Source: UBA3071 sp965369635
GTDB lineage: Bacteria > Chloroflexota > Anaerolineae > UBA3071
Assembly (NCBI GenBank): GCA_965369635.1
Contig: CBDURC010000075.1
Coordinates: 1-13,007 of the forward strand
Reading direction: 5' to 3'
DNA: 13,007 nt
The notes beneath the pieces were generated by a model that was not told the origin of the DNA, searched no databases, and saw only the letters and a list, made by a program, of their open reading frames with translations. Both the position numbers and the translations under genes were made by a program. Positions 7,683-13,007 of this stretch are shown here, piece by piece (the stretch's first letter is position 1; every line of letters begins with the position of its first letter).

Positions 7683-8254
7683 ATAATCATGGCACTAGAA
7701 AGCGCCAACATCCCTATCCCCAGCGAGGTGACCTTGCCCCTTTCGGGCTGGCTGCTGACGCCCAAGGCTCACTTCCCTGCCCTGCAGACCTTCCTGATCG
7801 CTGGCGGCTGGGGCGGCTGGGCTGCCTGTTGGGCTCCCCGGCTTCCTACGCTCTAGGCTACTTCGGCGGGCAGTTCCTCGTCGAGGGGTATGGCAACTAC
7901 ATCATGGTGAGAAAGGATGACACCGAACGCTTCGACGTCTGATTTGCCCGCTGGGGCGATGCCGTATCGTTCTTTTCGCGCCTGTTGCCCATTGTGCGCA
8001 CTTTTGTCTCCTTCCCGGCAGGGATGTTCAAGATCTGCCTGGGCCACTTCGCCCTCTACACATTCGTGGGCTCTTTTTTGTGGTGTGGCGCACTGGCGCT
8101 GATCGGCTGGGCCTGGGGCGACCAGTGGGAGCTTATCTTAGGCAAGATGGGGCCTCTCAAGTATGTGGTTGCTGCAGCGATTGTCGCGGGCCTGGGCTGG
8201 TATCTCTGGCATCACAGTAGGTCGGAGCGAAGACAGTCCCTGGCGGATTCTTAA
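7683..8254 (+). pseudogene. DedA-family membrane protein, 5'-truncated and frameshifted
   Basis: The pieces add up to a DedA (SNARE-associated/VTT domain) membrane protein, a family involved in lipid flipping and membrane homeostasis. The conserved segment IIMALESANIPIPSEVTLPLSGW begins at about 7683, but the first transmembrane segment that normally precedes it is absent and replaced by the ftsH promoter region. The frame then ends at TAG 7854. Homology continues in the next frame (LGCLLGS, SYALGYFGGQFLVEGYG), consistent with loss of one base near 7816. An in-frame TGA at 7940-7942 then interrupts the sequence between ERFDV and FARWGDA. After it come LLPIVRTFVSFPAGMF, the C-terminal helices and a natural TAA at 8252. 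Three independent lesions point to a dead gene. A single base-call error could explain one of them but not the missing N-terminus. Confidence 0.85.
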
Positions 8255-8260
8255 AGTTCG

Positions 8261-8303
8261 GACAAAAGCGCCCCGAACCCTATCGGCGAAAGAGACTTTT
8301 GTC
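8261..8303. repeat. Inverted repeat next to the sugar-operon promoter
   Basis: A perfect 8-bp inverted repeat, GACAAAAG (8261-8268) and CTTTTGTC (8296-8303), has half-site centres 35 bases apart. It lies 6 bases after the dedA remnant's stop and one base before the predicted -35 box. An imperfect inner stem (CGCC..GA with TCGGCG) could extend it as an RNA hairpin. An alternative pair GTTCGG/CCGAAC (8256-8261 and 8273-8278) overlaps it. It may be an operator for the sugar operon or the old dedA terminator, though it lacks a T-tract. Confidence 0.4.
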
Positions 8304-8304
8304 G

Positions 8305-8333
8305 CAGACAGGTGGCTGTTCTGAAGGTACAAT
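8305..8333 (+). promoter_or_regulatory. Predicted promoter of the ABC sugar-import operon
   Basis: CAGACA (8305-8310, 4/6 to -35) and TACAAT (8328-8333, 5/6 to -10) are separated by the optimal 17 bases. Transcription would begin near 8340, leaving a leader of about 135 bases before the binding-protein ATG. The rest of the gap 8255-8474 holds no gene. Confidence 0.5.
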
Positions 8334-8374
8334 GAAGGCATCCTTGCTCGTCAGGTAACCCTTTTTGACCCTAC

Positions 8375-8385
8375 GAAAGGAGGTG
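8375..8385 (+). promoter_or_regulatory. Orphan Shine-Dalgarno-like sequence in the leader
   Basis: GAAAGGAGGTG is an 11-base complement to the 3' end of 16S rRNA, stronger than any ribosome binding site used in the window, yet no credible reading frame starts just after it. The binding-protein ATG is 90 bases downstream and has its own GAGGAG site. It could be a ribosome standby site or 5' stabiliser, or belong to a very short leader peptide; none of these is shown. Confidence 0.35.
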
Positions 8386-8474
8386 GTCTGCTGGGACTAA
8401 TCATCTCGCAATCTTGTCCGACGACAACAATTCAATCCCCCACAAATACCCAATGAAGAAGAGGAGAAGAAAAC

Positions 8475-10895
8475 ATGAAGAAGATCATTTGGGCCCTGTT
8501 GGCCCTGCTTGTTGTGACCAGCCTGCTAGTATCCGGTTGCGCTCGGGCCACGCCAGAACCCGAACCTACCCCTGTGTCAGTGGAGAAGAAAGAGGAGCCC
8601 ACCAAGGCGCCTGAGCCCACCCCAGTGCCAGAGAAGAAGGGCCCGACGGGCACCGTGAGCCTGTGGCACGCTTGGAAGGAAAATGAGATCGAGTCGCTGA
8701 ACGCAGTGATCGCCGCATTCCAGGGCGAGAATCCTGACGTGCAGTTTGACATGCTCTACGTACCTTTCGATGACCTGCGCGGCAAGTACGAGACCGCTAC
8801 GGCCACCGGCGGCGGGCCGAGCCTGTTGATTGGCGCGGCCGACTGGGGTCCTGCCCTATTCGACGCCGAACTCGTGGCTGACATCTCGGCCATGACGGAC
8901 GAAGCCTTCCTACGCACCATCAACCCTGCCGCGCTGGGCGCTGTGAAATACCGCGGTGCGTTGGTCGGTCTACCGCAGACGATCAAGGGCGTGGTGATGT
9001 ACCGCAACAAGTCCATCATCGCCGATGCCCCGACAACCTTCGATGAGCTGAAGGCCGCGGCTGAGGCAGCCACCTCCGGCGACACCGTTGGTGCCGACCT
9101 GGAGTATGGCTTCTTCTTCGCAGCCGCACACCTGAATGGTGTGGGCGGTCTGCTCATGGACGACAGCGGCAGCCCGTTGTTCAACGACGAGAAGGGTGTG
9201 GAGTGGCTGACCCTGCTCAACTCCTTCAAGGATGCCGGTCCGACCGAGTACTACACCGACAACGATGTGAACCTGTTCAAGGCGGGCAACGCCGGCATCA
9301 TCATCGACGGCACCTGGAACATGGCAGGCTTGGCGGAGGCCATTGGCGCCGACAGTCTGGCCATCGATCCCTGGCCGGCTGGCATGTCCGGCTACGTGCA
9401 GACGGAGAACATCTATCTGAGCGCCAATGCAGAGGGTGATGACAAGGACGCCGCTTGGGCCTTCATGCAGTACTTCCTCTCCGCCGAAGCGCAGGCTCTC
9501 TTGGCAGACCCGACCAAGGCCGGTCACATCCCGGCCACGGCTGGCGTCGAGGTCACCGACCCCCTGATGGCGCAGGCCGCCGAGGCCTTCGCTGGTGGCG
9601 CTCCCTTCCCGGTCATCCCCGAGATGGGCGCCTACTGGGGCCCGATGGACACCGCTCTGAAGTCGGTCTTCGACGAGGGTGCTGACCCTGCTGCTGTGCT
9701 GAGCCAGGCCAACAACTCCATCACCGCTGCCATCGCCGAGATCCGAGGCGAGGCGCCGCCAGAAGAAACGGTGGCGGGAACGGTGAGTCTCTGGCACGCT
9801 TGGAAGGAAAACGAGATCGAGTCGCTCAACGACGTGATCGCCGCCTTCCAGGCCAAGAACCCAGACGTGCAGTTTGACATGCTCTACGTACCTTTCGATG
9901 ACCTGCGGGGCAAGTACGAGACCGCTTCGGCTACCGGCGGCGGCCCGAGCCTGTTGATCGGTGCTGCTGACTGGGGCCCGGCCCTCTTCGACGCTGAGTT
10001 GATCGGCGACGTTCGAGGCTTCACCAACGCTCCGTTCTTGGCTTCCATTAATGAGGCAGCCATGGGCGCCGTGAAGTACAACGGCGCACTTATCGGTCTG
10101 CCGCAGACCATCAAGGGTGTGGTGATGTTCCGCAACACGAGCATCATTCCCGACGCCCCGGCGACCTATGAGGATCTGGTTGCTGCTGCTCAGGCGGCCA
10201 CTGCTGGCGATGTCGTCGGCGCCGACCTGGAGTATGGCTTCTTCTTCGCGGCCGCACAACTGAACGGTGTGGGCGGCCAGCTCATGGACATCAACGGTGA
10301 CCCGATGTTCAATGACGAGAAGGGTGTGGAGTGGCTGAACCTGCTCAACTCCTTCAAGGATGCCGGTCCGACCGAATACTACACCGACAACGACGTGAAC
10401 CTGTTCAAGGCAGGCAAGGCCGGCATCGTCATTGATGGAACCTGGAACATGGCTGGTCTGTCGGAAGCCATCGGCGCCGACAACCTGGCCATCGACCTGT
10501 GGCCGACCTACGGCGAGGGTCATCTCTCCGGCTACGTGCAGACGGAGAACATCTACATGAGCATCAACGCCGAAGGCGACGACCAGATGGCGGCTTGGAA
10601 GTTCATGGAGTTCTTCCTCTCGCCCGAGGCGCAGGCTCTCTTGGCTGACCCGACCAAGGCCGGACACATCCCGGCCGTAGCTGGTGTGGAGGTCGCCGAT
10701 CCGTTGATGCTGCAGGCCACGGAAGCCTTCGCCGGTGGAGCGGCCTTCCCGGTCATCCCCGAGATGGGCGCTTACTGGGGCCCGATGGACACGGCACTCA
10801 AGTCGGTCTTTGACGAGGGCGCTGATCCCGCAGAGGTGCTGCAGCAGGCGTTCGACAGCATCACCGCCGCGATTGCCGAGATCCGCGGCGGCTAG
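8475..10895 (+). CDS. Tandem-duplicated sugar-binding lipoprotein (two family 1 solute-binding domains)
   Basis: This 806-residue lipoprotein captures a carbohydrate outside the membrane for a CUT1 ABC importer. It has a signal peptide ending in the lipobox LVSGC (lipidated Cys22), then a long Pro/Glu/Lys linker (about 25-58). Two full solute-binding domains follow: copy 1 at 59-425 and copy 2 at 435-806, joined only by EAPPEETVA. Each is about 370 residues, the size of a whole MalE-type protein. Both begin GTVSLWHAWKENEIESLN and keep the same candidate sugar-stacking aromatics (WHAW, AADWGPALF, DGTWNMAG, GAYWGPM). Copy 2 has four extra residues in one loop (WPTYGEGHLSGY versus WPAGMSGY). Copy 2 has no signal peptide of its own, so the protein must be exported as one chain. 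The ATG has GAGGAG about 8 bases upstream. The sugar (perhaps a maltooligosaccharide) is not determinable. Confidence 0.95.
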   Translation: MKKIIWALLALLVVTSLLVSGCARATPEPEPTPVSVEKKEEPTKAPEPTPVPEKKGPTGTVSLWHAWKENEIESLNAVIAAFQGENPDVQFDMLYVPFDDLRGKYETATATGGGPSLLIGAADWGPALFDAELVADISAMTDEAFLRTINPAALGAVKYRGALVGLPQTIKGVVMYRNKSIIADAPTTFDELKAAAEAATSGDTVGADLEYGFFFAAAHLNGVGGLLMDDSGSPLFNDEKGVEWLTLLNSFKDAGPTEYYTDNDVNLFKAGNAGIIIDGTWNMAGLAEAIGADSLAIDPWPAGMSGYVQTENIYLSANAEGDDKDAAWAFMQYFLSAEAQALLADPTKAGHIPATAGVEVTDPLMAQAAEAFAGGAPFPVIPEMGAYWGPMDTALKSVFDEGADPAAVLSQANNSITAAIAEIRGEAPPEETVAGTVSLWHAWKENEIESLNDVIAAFQAKNPDVQFDMLYVPFDDLRGKYETASATGGGPSLLIGAADWGPALFDAELIGDVRGFTNAPFLASINEAAMGAVKYNGALIGLPQTIKGVVMFRNTSIIPDAPATYEDLVAAAQAATAGDVVGADLEYGFFFAAAQLNGVGGQLMDINGDPMFNDEKGVEWLNLLNSFKDAGPTEYYTDNDVNLFKAGKAGIVIDGTWNMAGLSEAIGADNLAIDLWPTYGEGHLSGYVQTENIYMSINAEGDDQMAAWKFMEFFLSPEAQALLADPTKAGHIPAVAGVEVADPLMLQATEAFAGGAAFPVIPEMGAYWGPMDTALKSVFDEGADPAEVLQQAFDSITAAIAEIRGG
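8649..10892 (+). repeat. In-frame tandem duplication, 1128-base period
   Basis: Copy 1 (from 8649) and copy 2 (from 9777) align along their full length. The offset is 1128 bases, becoming 1140 after a 12-base (four-codon) difference near the WP..SGY loop. By eye the DNA is close to nine in ten identical where I compared it, with many differences at third codon positions. The longest stretch I found identical is 44 bases (8736-8779 and 9864-9907). The pattern indicates a fairly recent duplication kept under protein-level constraint. Confidence 0.9.
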
Positions 10896-10930
10896 GACCA
10901 CCCGTTCTTACAGAAGTGGACGTAACTGGG

Positions 10931-10960
10931 CGCAGGTGGGGGCTTTGTCCCCTACCTGCG
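10931..10960 (+). other. Intergenic stem-loop between binding protein and permeases
   Basis: CGCAGGTGGGGG (10931-10942) and CCCCTACCTGCG (10949-10960) pair over 12 positions (11 Watson-Crick plus one G-U) around the six-base loop CTTTGT. No T-run follows, so it is not a standard terminator. In Mal-type operons hairpins in this position protect the binding-protein end of the mRNA and reduce permease expression. That role is inferred here from position and stability. The remainder of the 131-base gap is otherwise plain. Confidence 0.7.
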
Positions 10961-11026
10961 TCCGCCCGCATTCTACAAACCCCTTCTCGCATTACGCACA
11001 GCTACTCCGTTCACAGGAGGTGACTT

Positions 11027-12082
11027 ATGGCTGCAGCTGAAATGTCCTCTCACACTCCGGGCAAGCCAGCAGGCCGCTGGGCCAGGTTCCGCCGACTCCT
11101 GAAGGGATCCCGCACGGCCTGGCTGTACATCCTGCCCTCTGCCTTGGTGATGTTGTTCATCACGCTCATTCCTCAGCTCTACCAGATCTGGATGTCCTTT
11201 ACTGACTACCGGGTCAAGAACTTGCGCTTCATCCTATTCGATTTGGCCACATGGGAGAAATACCTCCCGACCTTCGTTGGCCTGCAGAACTACGTCAAGA
11301 TCCTGACCAACAGCCTGGCCATCGAGAACTACGATTTCTGGCGCTTGCTTCTGTTCAACGTGACCTGGACGGTGAGCAACGTTTTCTTCCACGTGTTCCT
11401 GGGAGTGGCCATCGCCTTGGCGCTCAACAGCAAGAAGTTGATTGGTCGGCGGATCTATCGCGCCCTGTTCGTGCTGCCATGGGCGATCCCACCCTACATC
11501 AGTGCCCTGACCTGGCGAAACATGTACGACGATCGCTTTGGAGCCTTCAATCAACTCCTGGGCCTCGTCAACAACTGGCTGGGCACCAGCTTGCCCACCG
11601 ACACGCGCTGGTTGACTGTCACCGCGCCCCCCATCGGTGGACTGCTGAGCTTCTTGCCGATGGCATTCTACGCCCTACTGCTTGCCAACATCTGGTTGGG
11701 CTGGCCGTTCATGAGCGTAGTGGCCACAGGGGCGTTGCAGTCCATTCCCGCCGAGTTGTACGAAGCAGCGTCAATAGATGGCGCCAGCGGCTGGCAGAAG
11801 CTCCGGAACATCACCATTCCCCTCCTCCGTCCGGCGATGATCCCAGCCATCATGCTGGGCACCATCTGGACTTTCAACCAGTTCAACGTGATCTACTTCA
11901 TCTCAGAGGGTGGACCTTTCGGACGCACCGAGATCCTGGTCACCCAGGCGTACAAACTGGTGACGGTACAACGCTTGTACGGCGCGGCGGCGGCCTTTGG
12001 CTTTGTGGTCTTCTTTGTGCTGCTGATCATCACTCTGATTCAGAACCGCTTGACTCGTGCGACGGAGGCCTACTATGTCTAA
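11027..12082 (+). CDS. ABC sugar-import permease, MalF-type
   Basis: This 351-residue inner-membrane permease forms one half of the translocation channel of a CUT1 carbohydrate importer. After a cytoplasmic, basic N-terminus (about 1-30), the first helix (about 31-57) leads to an extracytoplasmic region with the family's FVGLQNYVKIL. Further helices follow, including LFNVTWTVSNVFFHVFLGVAIALALN and RALFVLPWAIPPYISALTWRNMY. The EAA loop that docks on the ATPase reads LYEAASIDGASGWQKLRNITIPLL (about 244-267), with the invariant Glu-Ala-Ala and Gly. The ATG has AGGAGGTGA at ideal spacing. It follows the binding-protein gene by 131 bases and overlaps the next gene by 8 bases. The loop between helices near 170-200 is somewhat longer than in compact permeases. 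Partner assignment rests on gene order. Confidence 0.93.
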   Translation: MAAAEMSSHTPGKPAGRWARFRRLLKGSRTAWLYILPSALVMLFITLIPQLYQIWMSFTDYRVKNLRFILFDLATWEKYLPTFVGLQNYVKILTNSLAIENYDFWRLLLFNVTWTVSNVFFHVFLGVAIALALNSKKLIGRRIYRALFVLPWAIPPYISALTWRNMYDDRFGAFNQLLGLVNNWLGTSLPTDTRWLTVTAPPIGGLLSFLPMAFYALLLANIWLGWPFMSVVATGALQSIPAELYEAASIDGASGWQKLRNITIPLLRPAMIPAIMLGTIWTFNQFNVIYFISEGGPFGRTEILVTQAYKLVTVQRLYGAAAAFGFVVFFVLLIITLIQNRLTRATEAYYV

Positions 12083-12977
12083 GAAGCAGAAGGAGATACT
12101 GCAGCAAATCGGCCTCCAGGCCTTTCTTCTTCTGGTGGTCACCGGGGCGGTTATGTTCCCGATCATGTGGGTGGTTTCTCTGGCCCTGGACCCGCGCAAC
12201 ATCGACAAGCCGCTGGAGCTGCGGCTGATCCCGCCCGGGGCGTCGATGGATGCCTTTCGCCGGGTCTTGTTAGAGCCGTACGGGCTTCTCTGTAGGAACC
12301 CCACTGACCCTTCCTCCTGCATGACCTTTGCGCTGCTGCTCAAGAACAGTCTGATCGTGGCGCTGGGCACAGCGTTGATCGTAGTGCTGCTGGGTGCTAC
12401 CGCAGCCTACGCCTTCTCCCGCTTCCGCTTCATCGGTCGGGAGTCGGGTATGTTGATGTTCATCGTCCTGCTGATGCTGCCTACCACGGCCACTCTGGCC
12501 ACGCTGTTCGTCCTGCTCAGCCAGGTCAAGATCGGCGGGGAGTCCCTCCGGTTGACGCATCCAGGCCTGATGCTGGCCTATGCCTCCAGTGCCTTGCCTT
12601 TTGCCGTCTGGAATCTGAAAGGCTACTTTGATACGGTCCCCAGGGAACTGGAGGAGGCAGCGCGAATCGACGGGGCTTCGGCGACTCAGACCTTCGTCCG
12701 TATCATCCTGCCGCTGTCGGTTCCTTCCCTGGCGGTGACGGTGTTGTTCTCCTTCATGACCGGCTGGACAGAGTTTGTCATGGCCTGGACGTTCTTAGAG
12801 AATCCATCCCGCTTCACCCTGGCCATGGCCCTGCGCTCCATGCAGGGGCAGTTTGCCACGCCTTGGTCAGACTTCGCGGCCATGTCCATCCTGATGACCA
12901 TCCCCATCCTGATCCTGTTCTTCCTTCTGCAACGCTACCTGGTATCAGGGTTGACGGTGGGCGGGGTGAAAGGATGA
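12075..12977 (+). CDS. ABC sugar-import permease, MalG-type
   Basis: This 300-residue inner-membrane permease is the second half of the channel. It shows a first helix at about 14-37, a periplasmic segment with IPPGASMDAFRRVL, helices through LLKNSLIVALGTALIVVLLGATAAYAFSRF, and the EAA loop ELEEAARIDGASATQTFVRIILPLS (about 191-215). It ends in the typical LVSGLTVGGVKG. ATG at 12075 overlaps the stop of the upstream permease (12080-12082) and has GGAGG 6 bases upstream, so translational coupling is likely. An upstream ATG-less extension in the same frame (from 12057) has no family support. The first extracytoplasmic loop carries two cysteines (Cys73, Cys82; LLCRNPTDPSSC), which could form a disulfide. 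A following gene may begin at 12974, overlapping its stop codon. Confidence 0.93.
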   Translation: MSKKQKEILQQIGLQAFLLLVVTGAVMFPIMWVVSLALDPRNIDKPLELRLIPPGASMDAFRRVLLEPYGLLCRNPTDPSSCMTFALLLKNSLIVALGTALIVVLLGATAAYAFSRFRFIGRESGMLMFIVLLMLPTTATLATLFVLLSQVKIGGESLRLTHPGLMLAYASSALPFAVWNLKGYFDTVPRELEEAARIDGASATQTFVRIILPLSVPSLAVTVLFSFMTGWTEFVMAWTFLENPSRFTLAMALRSMQGQFATPWSDFAAMSILMTIPILILFFLLQRYLVSGLTVGGVKG

Positions 12978-13007
12978 CGTCGCCTCATTCGATACTATCG
13001 ACACTAT
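12974..13007 (+). CDS. Possible start of the next operon gene (cut by the right edge)
   Basis: An ATG at 12974 overlaps the permease stop in an ATGA arrangement and opens a frame reading MTSPHSILSTL to the window edge. GGGGTGAAAGG just upstream could serve as ribosome binding site. Overlapping starts are common inside sugar-import operons, where an intracellular glycosidase or an ATPase often follows, but eleven codons are too few to identify anything. Confidence 0.35.
   Translation, partial: MTSPHSILSTL

Noticed and set aside
7659..7687. TTGCTT-17-TATAAT promoter-like sequence on the plus strand before dedA
   Set aside because: The TATAAT is made by the codons for DDII just before MALES in the decayed dedA gene, and the -35 matches poorly. 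It is probably coincidental.
8970..10901. 643-codon open frame on the minus strand across the binding-protein gene
   Set aside because: It mirrors the codon pattern of the plus-strand gene, repeats with the same duplication, has no recognisable domain and no sensible ribosome binding site. It is an antisense shadow of GC-rich coding DNA.
11251..12228. 325-codon plus-strand frame inside the permease genes
   Set aside because: It is out of frame with both strongly recognisable permeases and has low-complexity, Arg/Trp/His-rich content.
1..13007. CRISPR array, tRNA/rRNA genes, transposase or phage genes
   Set aside because: No regularly spaced repeats, cloverleaf sequences, rRNA segments or mobile-element genes were seen on either strand.

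Overview
The window looks like a chromosomal fragment of a GC-rich bacterium, most likely a Chloroflexota (Anaerolineae-type) lineage. This is an inference from three things: the style of the sugar-binding lipoprotein with its Pro/Glu-rich linker, a DUF951 protein next to a dnaN that has no dnaA beside it, and frequent GTG/TTG starts with strong GGAGG ribosome binding sites. No 16S rRNA or other firm taxonomic marker is present.

Layout. The left 7.6 kb is read entirely on the minus strand. From right to left it holds ftsH (membrane AAA+ protease), a Gfo/Idh/MocA NAD(P)-dependent sugar dehydrogenase, dnaN (beta sliding clamp), a small DUF951 protein, an MFS exporter, a Nif3/YbgI-like metal protein, and the first 76 codons of a family-4 glycosyltransferase that runs off the left edge. 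Good sigma-A-type promoters can be read in front of ftsH and dnaN. At about 7.6 kb the direction changes. A decayed dedA gene (5'-truncated, one frameshift, one nonsense codon) lies on the plus strand directly behind the ftsH promoter.

The right 4.7 kb is a plus-strand carbohydrate ABC-import operon of the CUT1 (MalEFG) type. It has a promoter, a lipoprotein binding protein, two permeases overlapping by 8 bases, and the first codons of a further gene at the right edge. No ATPase gene is in the window, so the importer either has one downstream or shares a MsmX/MalK-type ATPase.

The most unusual feature is the binding protein at 8475-10895. It is one uninterrupted 806-codon gene holding two complete, closely similar solute-binding domains behind a single lipoprotein signal. 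It arose by in-frame tandem duplication with a 1128-base period. A strong stem-loop separates it from the permease genes and probably sets the excess of binding protein over permease. Smaller observations are a G/C-run hairpin repeat at 1051-1097, a heptamer repeat overlapping the end of the DUF951 gene, and an inverted repeat abutting the -35 box of the sugar operon.
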